A stretch of 64,000 nt of DNA, from positions 124,001 to 188,000 of the forward strand of contig JAFABG010000025.1 of the NCBI GenBank assembly GCA_023426145.1. Reading direction: 5' to 3'. The notes below the pieces were generated by a model. That model saw only the letters and a list, made by a program, of their open reading frames with translations. It was not told the DNA's origin and searched no databases. This DNA comes from Bacteroidota bacterium (lineage in GTDB: Bacteria > Bacteroidota > Bacteroidia > Bacteroidales > Bacteroidaceae). The position numbers and the translations under genes were made by a program. Numbering within the stretch: position 1 is the first letter of the stretch; each line of letters opens with the position of its first letter. This document shows, piece after piece, positions 1 through 6,948 of this stretch.

Positions 1-260
1 AACGACAGAAGTTTATCGACACATACGGTGGAGGTTCTGAAAACGCCATCCACACACAGCGATACAAAGGTTTGGGTGAAATGAACGCCCAACAATTGTG
101 GGAAACGACCATGGATCCTGAAAATCGTATGTTGAAACAAGTAAACATCGAGAATGCAGCCGAAGCTGACTATATCTTCTCTATGCTTATGGGTGAAGAT
201 GTAGGACCTCGCCGCGAATTTATCGAGGAAAATGCTACGTACGCAAATATCGATGCTTAA
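1..260 (+). CDS. gyrB: DNA gyrase subunit B, C-terminal fragment
   Basis: This is the 3' end of a gene that begins before the window; reading from base 3 gives about 85 residues to the TAA at 258-260. The peptide carries the conserved GyrB tail: a QRYKGLGEMN motif, then LWETTMDPENR, and a GEDVGPRREFIEENA ending. These belong to the C-terminal part of the TOPRIM region that contacts GyrA. GyrB is the ATPase subunit of gyrase, which introduces negative supercoils. ParE has a similar tail, but the GEDVGPRR-FIEENA ending is typical of GyrB. A strong hairpin terminator follows 46 bases after the stop. Confidence 0.93.
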   Translation, partial: RQKFIDTYGGGSENAIHTQRYKGLGEMNAQQLWETTMDPENRMLKQVNIENAAEADYIFSMLMGEDVGPRREFIEENATYANIDA

Positions 261-305
261 TTTATAACTCGTTTTTATAAACCAAACTCACATCTTACAA
301 CGAAG

Positions 306-348
306 AAGCGCTGGCTAGCGAAGGAAAATCCTCCGTGCCAGCGCTTTT
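306..348 (+). terminator. Rho-independent terminator after gyrB
   Basis: Arms AAGCGCTGGC (306-315) and GCCAGCGCTT (337-346) are perfectly complementary around a 21-base loop, and the right arm runs into a short T tract. It sits just downstream of the gyrB stop. Confidence 0.85.
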
Positions 349-428
349 CTATGTCTTAATAAAACATAACAAAAGACTTACCTCTCAGGTGAAATCACTA
401 TCTTGCAGAAAATCAATTAGAAACGCTT

Positions 429-629
429 ATGAAGAACAACCTAAACAATCCTGTATTTGCCAAAATTAAATTATTCCTTCTCCTACTAACATCCTGTATT
501 ACCATTACCTGTGTATTCCTCATCGTTATCCATCCTAAAGCTTGGATGACTCCTGCATGGATCATCATCGGTATGATTGCCTGCATTATGCTCTTACTTC
601 GCTTCAACCGAAAAAAAGCCAATAATTAA
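429..629 (+). CDS. Small hypothetical membrane protein (66 aa)
   Basis: The predicted 66-residue protein has two hydrophobic stretches (about residues 14-34 and 41-58) separated by a short polar loop, and ends in a basic RFNRKKANN tail. This fits a two-helix inner-membrane protein with a cytoplasmic C terminus. I do not recognise a family. A near-consensus -7 box (TATCTTGC, 399-406) lies about 23 bases before the ATG, and the gene fits between the gyrB terminator and the convergent DUF3109 gene. An overlapping reading frame on the other strand (413-622) is less convincing. The gene is probably real, but support is only composition and context. Confidence 0.5.
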   Translation: MKNNLNNPVFAKIKLFLLLLTSCITITCVFLIVIHPKAWMTPAWIIIGMIACIMLLLRFNRKKANN

Positions 630-1207
630 AGCATTCCCTGCGCCTCAAGTTCACGAACGGCTATTTCAAGTTCCTTGTACCATTCCTCACCAAACTTACG
701 TATAAGCGGTTCTTTCAAGAATTGGTAGATATGTACTCCTTTCTGCTCTCCCAATAGGACAGCGGCCTTACATATATCCCAACGATGATAGTTCACCGCT
801 CTATAAGGGCCGTAATCCCCAATACGAATGGGATAAAGATGGCAAGAGATCGGCTTGTAGAAATCGGTTTTCCCCTCTCTATAAGCCTTCTCAATGGCGC
901 AATAACAGCATCCCTTTTCATCGTAACAAGTAAAGACACAATCTTTGTTATTCACAATAGAGGTTACTAAATCTCCCTCCTCATCGGTATACACCACGCC
1001 CTGCTTTTCAATGATAGCACGAGCTTCAGGGGCAAGTTCGTCCCAAATAAGAGGTAGCACTTCTTCCAGCTTTTCAACCTCATCCAACTCAACCGGTGCA
1101 CCGGCATCTCCTTCAATGCAACATTGACCTTTGCAAGCATCAAGATTACAAAGAAATTTCTCGCGCAACACGTCGAACGAGATCACAACATCATCAATCT
1201 GTATCAT
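626..1207 (-). CDS. DUF3109 family cysteine-rich protein
   Basis: The 193-residue protein is rich in ordered cysteines: C20, C25, C29 and C30 in FLCNLDACKGQCC, a second cluster NNKDCVFTCYDEKGCCYC, and ISCHLYPIR. This pattern is typical of DUF3109, a family related to YkgJ-type zinc/iron-cluster proteins. The cysteines suggest binding of zinc or an Fe-S cluster, but the biochemical role is unknown. There is no signal peptide, so it should be cytoplasmic. It lies downstream of gpmI on the same strand, separated by a hairpin terminator, so it is probably transcribed mainly on its own or by read-through. Confidence 0.85.
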   Translation of the reverse strand: MIQIDDVVISFDVLREKFLCNLDACKGQCCIEGDAGAPVELDEVEKLEEVLPLIWDELAPEARAIIEKQGVVYTDEEGDLVTSIVNNKDCVFTCYDEKGCCYCAIEKAYREGKTDFYKPISCHLYPIRIGDYGPYRAVNYHRWDICKAAVLLGEQKGVHIYQFLKEPLIRKFGEEWYKELEIAVRELEAQGML

Positions 1208-1222
1208 AATAGTAAATGAGAC

Positions 1223-1251
1223 AAAAAAGGCGGAGTAAGCCCCCGCCTTTT
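1223..1251 (-). terminator. Terminator after gpmI
   Basis: On the minus strand AAAAGGCGG and CCGCCTTTT (1225-1233 and 1243-1251 on the plus strand) pair around a short loop and are followed by six T residues. It lies between the gpmI stop and the DUF3109 start. Confidence 0.75.
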
Positions 1252-1271
1252 GGTTATATCATAGTAAAGAA

Positions 1272-2786
1272 TTAGCCAATCAATATATTTCCGTTCATAT
1301 CCGAAGGAGCTTCTAATCCCATGATTTTCAAAATAGTAGGAGCTACATCAGCCAAACGACCGTTTTGAACACTAGCAGCTTTGTTTTCTGTAACGTAAAC
1401 ACAAGGTACCGGATTCAAAGAGTGAGCCGTATTTGGAGTTCCGTCTTCATTCAAAGCACGATCAGCATTTCCATGATCGGCAATAATAATAGCCTCATAG
1501 TCTTTTGCTTTTGCAGCTTCAATAACATCCTTCACGCAAGCATCTACAGCCACTACCGCCTTTTGAATAGCTTCATAAAGACCTGTATGCCCTACCATAT
1601 CACCATTAGCGAAATTCACTACAATAAAATCATATTTATCTTCATTGATAGCTTCCACCAATTTATCTTTTACCTCAAATGCACTCATTTCAGGTTTCAA
1701 GTCATAGGTAGCAACTTTAGGGGATGGCACTAAGATACGATCTTCATTCTCGAATGGAGTCTCACGCCCACCATTAAAGAAGAACGTTACGTGCGCATAT
1801 TTTTCTGTTTCAGCAATGTGGAGTTGGCTCAAGCCTTTTGATTCAAGATATTCACCCAAAGTATTGGCAACATTTTCTTTATCAAAAAGGATATGAACCC
1901 CCTTAAATGAAGCATCATAAGGAGTCATGCAATAAAATTGCAAACCAGGAATGGTGTTCATACCCACTTCCGGCATATCTTGTTGGGATAGCACAACAGT
2001 CAGTTCTTTCGCACGGTCATTACGATAGTTGAAGAAAATAACGACGTCACCTTCTTTAATTGTTCCATCACAATTCGCATTGACAATTGGCTTAACGAAT
2101 TCATCAGTCACCCCTTCATCATAAGATTCTTGCATTGCCTGAACCATATCGGTAGCTTTCTTGCCTTCACCTTTTACGATCACATCGTATGCTTCTTTAA
2201 CACGTTCCCAACGTTTATCACGGTCCATAGCGTAATAACGTCCAATAATAGAAGCGATTTTACCTGCAGATTTATCACAATGAGCAGTTAATTCTTCGAT
2301 GAAACCCTTACCACTTTTGGGGTCAGTATCACGACCATCCATAAAACAGTGGATAAAGGTGTTCTCTATATCATATTCTTTAGAAATATCACAAAGCTTA
2401 AATAGATGCACCATTGAGCTATGTACTCCACCATTAGAAGTAAGCCCCATAAGGTGCACACTCTTCTTATTTTCTTTTGCGTAAGTAAAAGCTGAAACAA
2501 TTTCGGGGTTGTTAAGGATACTACCATCAGCACATGCCCGATTGATTTTCACCAAATCCTGATAAACCACACGTCCGGCACCAATATTGAGGTGACCCAC
2601 CTCAGAATTACCCATTTGCCCGTCGGGTAACCCTACGTTCTCACCACTAGCCTGAAGTTGAGAATGAGGATAATTGTTCATCAGATAATCCCAGTAAGGT
2701 GTGGGAGTGTTGAAGATCACGTCATCTTTTTTTTGGTCGCCTAATCCCCAACCATCGAGGATCATTAAAAGAGCTTTCTTACTCAT
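1272..2786 (-). CDS. gpmI: 2,3-bisphosphoglycerate-independent phosphoglycerate mutase
   Basis: This cytoplasmic glycolytic enzyme interconverts 3- and 2-phosphoglycerate with two manganese ions and a phosphoserine intermediate. The 504-residue length is normal. The N terminus has the metal-binding LMILDGWG (D11), and the catalytic serine is S61 in GQMGNSEVGH. Further hallmarks are HCFMDGRDTDPKSG, GRYYAMDRDKRWERV, FFNYRNDRAKE and the C-terminal metal site IIIADHGNAD with TAHSLNPVP. All expected family motifs are intact. It is monocistronic in appearance: a consensus -7 box lies 40 bases upstream and a terminator just downstream. Confidence 0.97.
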   Translation of the reverse strand: MSKKALLMILDGWGLGDQKKDDVIFNTPTPYWDYLMNNYPHSQLQASGENVGLPDGQMGNSEVGHLNIGAGRVVYQDLVKINRACADGSILNNPEIVSAFTYAKENKKSVHLMGLTSNGGVHSSMVHLFKLCDISKEYDIENTFIHCFMDGRDTDPKSGKGFIEELTAHCDKSAGKIASIIGRYYAMDRDKRWERVKEAYDVIVKGEGKKATDMVQAMQESYDEGVTDEFVKPIVNANCDGTIKEGDVVIFFNYRNDRAKELTVVLSQQDMPEVGMNTIPGLQFYCMTPYDASFKGVHILFDKENVANTLGEYLESKGLSQLHIAETEKYAHVTFFFNGGRETPFENEDRILVPSPKVATYDLKPEMSAFEVKDKLVEAINEDKYDFIVVNFANGDMVGHTGLYEAIQKAVVAVDACVKDVIEAAKAKDYEAIIIADHGNADRALNEDGTPNTAHSLNPVPCVYVTENKAASVQNGRLADVAPTILKIMGLEAPSDMNGNILIG

Positions 2787-2826
2787 ATTATTTCAAAATT
2801 TAAATTATCACTCTGATTTTCGGGTG

Positions 2827-2834
2827 CAAAGGTA
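2827..2834 (-). promoter_or_regulatory. Bacteroides-type -7 box of gpmI
   Basis: The minus strand reads TACCTTTG, an exact match to the Bacteroides -7 consensus TAnnTTTG, about 40 bases upstream of the gpmI ATG. No clear -33 TTG is visible. Confidence 0.6.
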
Positions 2835-3019
2835 CAAAAAAGATGATTACGTAAACGTTTAATCTATGTTAAGTTAAAGGAGAAAAGGATGCTAAAATGC
2901 CCGTTTTTTTCTGCTTCTAAACGAGTGTCCAAGACCCCTAAATCCGTTTTAAAATAGAAACTCTAACAATAAAAGGCTAAAAAAACTAGGTAAACGGCTA
3001 AATACCCGCTTATTTTCAG

Positions 3020-3027
3020 TACTTTTG
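3020..3027 (+). promoter_or_regulatory. -7 box of corA
   Basis: TACTTTTG matches TAnnTTTG exactly. Transcription would start near 3033, giving an untranslated leader of about 130 bases before corA, long for this group. Confidence 0.55.
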
Positions 3028-3055
3028 TACCGCTTTAAAATTAAATCATAGAAAT

Positions 3056-3100
3056 ATGGACGATTCAAACCCGCGAACGTGCACTTGTAATATTAATTAA
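3056..3100 (+). CDS. Possible leader peptide upstream of corA (14 aa)
   Basis: An ATG at 3056 opens a 14-codon frame, MDDSNPRTCTCNIN, ending at TAA 3098-3100, between the predicted transcription start and corA. Downstream, CAGAG-T-CAT (3108-3116) can pair with ATG-T-CTCTG (3125-3133), just before the corA ribosome binding site. In Salmonella, corA and mgtA have leader ORFs (corL, mgtL) that couple translation to Rho-dependent termination. Whether this one is translated or does the same is inference. Short frames occur by chance, so confidence is low. Confidence 0.35.
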   Translation: MDDSNPRTCTCNIN

Positions 3101-3149
3101 AGCGAACAGAGTCATTGCTTACTGATGTCTCTGCTCGTGTCAACAAACG

Positions 3150-3157
3150 AAAGGAGG
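3150..3157 (+). promoter_or_regulatory. Unusually strong Shine-Dalgarno for corA
   Basis: AAAGGAGG lies 7 bases before the corA ATG. Bacteroides genes usually lack such a site, and the neighbouring genes here do, so this leader may be under translational control. Confidence 0.6.
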
Positions 3158-3164
3158 CAATAAG

Positions 3165-4094
3165 ATGAGAACGTATCTTTATTGTGAGGCTGGCTTTGTG
3201 GAAAAAACACAATGGCTTCCTAACTGCTGGGTAAACGTAGTATGCCCAAACAACGATGACTTTGAATTCCTAACCAAAACACTCAACGTACCCGAATCTT
3301 TTCTTACGGATATAGCAGATACTGACGAACGTCCTCGTACAGAGACTGAAGGCAATTGGTTATTGACGATTTTACGTATTCCCGTACAAAACAAACAGAA
3401 CGAAAGTCTTCCATTCGGCACTGTCCCCATTGGCTTTATCACCAACAACGAAGTAATTGTATCCGTTTGCTATCACAACACAGATCTGTTACCGGATTTT
3501 ATTATACACACTCGAAAGAAAGGTATCAAAGTACGCAATAAACTTGACCTAATTCTTCGCTTGATTTATTCTTCAGCTGTGTGGTTTCTGAAATACTTAA
3601 AACAAATCAATCTAGACATCAGCGCGGCTGAAAAAGAGCTTGAGCGTAGCATCCGAAACGAAGATTTACTTCGGCTGATGAGACTACAAAAAACACTAGT
3701 CTACTTCAATACATCCATTCGAGGAAACGAGGTAATGATTGGGAAGCTACAAAGTATCTTTCAAGATACCGGATTTCTAGACAAGGAACTGGTAGAGGAT
3801 GTTATCATCGAACTAAAACAGGCTTTCAACACGGTCAATATCTATAGTGATATTCTTACAGGAACGATGGATGCATTTGCTTCAATCATTTCAAATAATG
3901 TGAATGCGATCATGAAACGTATGACGAGTCTTTCTATTACCTTGATGATTCCTACACTGATAGCTAGTTTCTATGGCATGAATGTGGATATTCATTTAGA
4001 ACAGGTTCCGTATGCTTTTGCGTTGATCATACTTTGCTCTGTTATCTTGTCAACACTAGCTTTCATCGTGTTCCGAAGAATCAAATGGTTCTAA
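3165..4094 (+). CDS. corA: CorA-family divalent metal (Mg2+/Co2+) channel
   Basis: The 309-residue protein has the CorA layout: a soluble N-terminal domain, a long helical segment (about 145-240), and two C-terminal membrane helices (about 250-272 and 283-303). The signature GMN is G271-M272-N273 in SFYGMNV, at the end of the first helix where it forms the selectivity filter of the pentamer. The loop after GMN (DIHLEQVPYAF) lacks the common MPE motif, so ion preference could differ, for example towards Co2+ or Zn2+. The short basic tail RRIKWF is typical. It would sit in the inner membrane. The leader before it carries a small reading frame, a hairpin and a strong ribosome binding site. Confidence 0.9.
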   Translation: MRTYLYCEAGFVEKTQWLPNCWVNVVCPNNDDFEFLTKTLNVPESFLTDIADTDERPRTETEGNWLLTILRIPVQNKQNESLPFGTVPIGFITNNEVIVSVCYHNTDLLPDFIIHTRKKGIKVRNKLDLILRLIYSSAVWFLKYLKQINLDISAAEKELERSIRNEDLLRLMRLQKTLVYFNTSIRGNEVMIGKLQSIFQDTGFLDKELVEDVIIELKQAFNTVNIYSDILTGTMDAFASIISNNVNAIMKRMTSLSITLMIPTLIASFYGMNVDIHLEQVPYAFALIILCSVILSTLAFIVFRRIKWF

Positions 4095-4145
4095 GTCTTT
4101 TCTCTGAAAAAAAGAAGGCACTGAGAAATCATGCTATAAAAAGAA

Positions 4146-4194
4146 GCAGCCTGTCATTTTCGGCCCTTAAAACAGGGCGAGAATAACAGGCTGC
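4146..4194. terminator. Bidirectional terminator between corA and DUF5723 gene
   Basis: GCAGCCTGT (4146-4154) and ACAGGCTGC (4186-4194) form perfect arms, and the inner CATTTTCG / CGAGAATA segment extends the stem imperfectly. T-rich tracts lie on both sides, fitting two convergent genes. Confidence 0.75.
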
Positions 4195-4251
4195 CTACTA
4201 TACGTTTTTAATCGATAGAGATTATTTAAAAGAATTTTAAGAGAGAGAATA

Positions 4252-5799
4252 TTATCCGTTATTATTTACTTTTCTTTTACCTAATGGCACTGATATGCCA
4301 ACAAAGCCACTCACTGAGTTTGAGTTTTTACCCAAAAACATGTAATCGGTACCCAAAAATACAGGACCTAGTTTTAGTGCTAGCCCAAAAGACTTCCCGG
4401 CAGACTGAATCACAGAATAGCTTAGCGCAACATTTACAGCATGTTTTGGCCGATAATTTGCGGAGAAGGTGAGCTCTGTAAGTGTACGTGGTTGAACGAA
4501 ACGAGTCGTAGACAATACCCCTACACCCAGTTTATTATTAAGGAAACCATATTCTGCTCCAACAACAATGGTAGAAGCCAACTTCGATTGTCTCGATTTG
4601 CCACTCTCATCAACTTGAAGCTGAAGCATCTCATAGTCAAGGACCTCTCCACCATTAACACGGTTCATGTATGTACTAGCATCGTCCTGCAAACGATTTA
4701 TATTTGTTTTGATGGCGTCAGCCGACCCTTGTGCATCATTTGGATCAACACCATTCAAATAATCACTTCCAACGATATCTACCGGAGTAGGATTAGCAGA
4801 TGCGATTTTAGTTGAACCTTTAGTCCAGCTAATAAACCCTAGATCGAGTACAGAAGCCGACACGGTCAAATTATCCATGATTTTATAGGAAGCTCCCAAA
4901 TCAATTCCAAATCCATAGCCTGCTATTCCCAGATCTTTGCTTCGGAACTTGAAGTCACTGATGTAGTTCTGTCCCTCTTCTTGCACCAAATCGAGTCCTT
5001 TAAAAGAACTTTCCAAGCTAGCATCAACAGCTAAATGTGCATAATAATTTCCTATTTCAGTCTGCAATGCTTGAATTTGCTGAGCTGCTTCGTCAGGATT
5101 GTTACTAAAATGCATATTTTCTAATTCAGTGATACGTGTATCACTCGGTATATTAGCATTCATCAACACATTGTCAATCTTCATCTTCATATTGCCTATG
5201 CCCAACAAAAATTTCACCTTACCACCAATAGTTAATCGGCTATTAATCTGACGCGCATATCCTAAACCAATTTCACCATAAGCATTGATATCCATCTTCT
5301 GCCCACTTATATCATAATTGCTATTCCTCCAACGATCGTCAAGCTCATCCATCTCATTCAGAAAGGTAAACATAGAACGCGTGAGGCTTGCACCAATATC
5401 TGTACGAACTCCAACATTGAATGACCAAAAATTCTTTCCTTTATACCATCCTGCTGATAAAATTTCTGTGCTAAAATTTACATTGAGGTTATTCCGATCT
5501 TTTAATCGCTTTAAGAAATTGGGATTAGAATAGAAGTTGCCACTATCATCAATTATATCTATTATATCCTGATAGCCTAATGAAGTAGATCCTACAGTAG
5601 CACTAACAGCTCCTAATACTGGAATATTAAAATAACCTTGATTAGGAAGTAAAGCAGGATTTAGTTGCTGCCGATAATGCGTATCCTCCATAAAATAAGA
5701 AGTACGCAAGAACTGAGCTTTCACAGGGAATACACAAAACAGCAGAATGAGGAAAGCGCCTATTGCTTTCGCTGATACATGAGGTCTTTTTGAAGCCAT
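4252..5799 (-). CDS. DUF5723-like outer-membrane beta-barrel protein
   Basis: The 515-residue protein starts with a signal peptide (hydrophobic 11-27, cleaved near VKAQF). The mature part begins LRTSYFMEDTHYRQQLNPALLPNQGYFNIPVLG, typical of DUF5723, a Bacteroidota family predicted to form outer-membrane barrels. The rest has many alternating hydrophobic strands rich in Gly and aromatics (GIGLGYARQI, KVKFLLGIGN, GIDLGASYKI), and it ends with barrel-like strands (FGLALKLGPVFLGTDYMFLG, VSGFVGISVPLG). Function is unknown. It has its own promoter and a shared terminator, so it appears monocistronic. The family assignment is from memory of the N-terminal pattern. Confidence 0.7.
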   Translation of the reverse strand: MASKRPHVSAKAIGAFLILLFCVFPVKAQFLRTSYFMEDTHYRQQLNPALLPNQGYFNIPVLGAVSATVGSTSLGYQDIIDIIDDSGNFYSNPNFLKRLKDRNNLNVNFSTEILSAGWYKGKNFWSFNVGVRTDIGASLTRSMFTFLNEMDELDDRWRNSNYDISGQKMDINAYGEIGLGYARQINSRLTIGGKVKFLLGIGNMKMKIDNVLMNANIPSDTRITELENMHFSNNPDEAAQQIQALQTEIGNYYAHLAVDASLESSFKGLDLVQEEGQNYISDFKFRSKDLGIAGYGFGIDLGASYKIMDNLTVSASVLDLGFISWTKGSTKIASANPTPVDIVGSDYLNGVDPNDAQGSADAIKTNINRLQDDASTYMNRVNGGEVLDYEMLQLQVDESGKSRQSKLASTIVVGAEYGFLNNKLGVGVLSTTRFVQPRTLTELTFSANYRPKHAVNVALSYSVIQSAGKSFGLALKLGPVFLGTDYMFLGKNSNSVSGFVGISVPLGKRKVNNNG

Positions 5800-5830
5800 A
5801 ACTCTGTATTTTAATTATTGTTGTTTTTTG

Positions 5831-5860
5831 CAAATATATAATATTTAAGCAATAAACAAA
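5831..5860 (-). promoter_or_regulatory. Promoter of the DUF5723-like gene
   Basis: On the minus strand TATATTTG (5838-5831) matches the -7 consensus, and TTTG (5860-5857) sits 18 bases upstream as a -33 box. The ATG follows about 31 bases after the -7 box. Confidence 0.65.
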
Positions 5861-5968
5861 AATATTGGCGACCCATCTACAGACATAAACAAACGATCTC
5901 TACGAATATGGAGGAAAAAATCGTGTTTATATGGCAAGAATAAAACAAAAGAAAACAAGCATCTGCAT

Positions 5969-6571
5969 CTAGAAATCCAGATGCAATTGGCCATCACCAA
6001 GTAAATTGAAAGTCATCCGATGGTAAGGGCAAGTGCCGTGCTCTGCAATGGCAGCACGATGCTTCTTTGTGGGATAGCCTTTGTTTTTATTCCAATCATA
6101 GAACGGGTATTCTTCATGAAGACGATTCATATAATCATCTCTATAGGTTTTTGCCAAAATAGAAGCTGCTGCAATGGAAAGATATTTTCCGTCTCCTTTA
6201 ATCACTGTTGTATGTGAAATCTCAGGATAGGGATTAAACCGGTTACCGTCAATCAATAAATGCTGAGGACGAATAACGAGTTGGTCAACAGCTCGGTGCA
6301 TAGCTAAAAACGAAGCACGAAGAATATTTATCTCATCTATTTCTTCGGGAGAAACCACTCCTACAGCCCATGCCAATGCCTCACGCTCAATCACTTCACG
6401 AAGTTCATACCGATGCTTCTCACTCAATTGTTTTGAGTCATTCAACAATTCATTTTTAAAATCCTTAGGAAGAATCACAGCTGCAGCATAAACAGCTCCC
6501 GCCAAACAACCACGACCAGCCTCATCACAGCCTGCTTCTATCAAGTCTTTATTCAAGTAAGGTAATAACAT
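5969..6571 (-). CDS. rnhB: Ribonuclease HII
   Basis: RNase HII cuts the RNA strand of RNA-DNA hybrids and removes single ribonucleotides from DNA. From the ATG at 6571 the protein has 200 residues. It shows the family signature IEAGCDEAGRGCLAGAVYAAAV with catalytic D16 and E17, LLNDSKQLSE, LLIDGNRF (D108), KGDGKYLSIAAASILAKTYRD and the C-terminal GYPTKKH and HRMTF motifs. A longer frame back to 6667 adds 32 residues that are unlike the family. A consensus -7 box (6598-6605) lies inside that extension, so I place the start at 6571. Confidence 0.95.
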   Translation of the reverse strand: MLLPYLNKDLIEAGCDEAGRGCLAGAVYAAAVILPKDFKNELLNDSKQLSEKHRYELREVIEREALAWAVGVVSPEEIDEINILRASFLAMHRAVDQLVIRPQHLLIDGNRFNPYPEISHTTVIKGDGKYLSIAAASILAKTYRDDYMNRLHEEYPFYDWNKNKGYPTKKHRAAIAEHGTCPYHRMTFNLLGDGQLHLDF

Positions 6572-6948
6572 ATCGTTTGCTTCTTTCGTATAAGCCACAA
6601 AGATAAAGGAAATAAAAAAAGGAAGACTCATTGAGCTCCCTTTTTCCTCTTTCATTGATACAAACAAGCAATTAATTCCCCAAAACTGATTTACATGCTC
6701 AAGACTTATTAAATCTGAGCTAACACTCTAAATTAATTCATTTACATCATACAAGTATCACCATATTTCCCCTTAACCATTATTTTTTATGCTTCTAAAA
6801 CCACTTGTCACAAGCTTATGTATGCAAAAGTATCCAAATTATGAGAAAACTGGAAACAGCTTTTTCCACTCAAGTGATTAAAAGTCAAATAATGATGATT
6901 ATTCTGCTAAAAAATAGGATTAAAAGGTCGATAAATTATTGAGGATGA
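6572..6948. other. AT-rich intergenic region hppA / rnhB
   Basis: Apart from the rnhB -7 box, this stretch is AT-rich and shows no gene, strong hairpin or repeat that I can support. I see no clear intrinsic terminator for hppA here. Confidence 0.6.
6598..6605 (-). promoter_or_regulatory. -7 box of rnhB; fixes the start codon
   Basis: The minus strand reads TATCTTTG, an exact TAnnTTTG match 26 bases upstream of the ATG at 6571. Transcription from here would exclude the upstream start at 6667. Confidence 0.6.

Larger units (their letters stand above)
2787..3164. other. Divergent intergenic region gpmI / corA
   Basis: This 378-base stretch holds the leftward gpmI promoter (2827-2834), an AT-rich section without recognised signals (about 2840-3010), the rightward corA -7 box (3020-3027), a 14-codon leader reading frame (3056-3100), an imperfect hairpin (3108-3133) and a strong ribosome binding site for corA (3150-3157). 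Confidence 0.7.

Noticed and set aside
413..622. A 69-residue minus-strand frame opposite the small membrane protein
   Set aside because: The plus-strand frame has a better start, promoter-like box and membrane-protein layout. The minus frame looks like its antisense reflection.
6572..6667. N-terminal extension of RNase HII
   Set aside because: The extra 32 residues do not match the family and contain the -7 promoter box.
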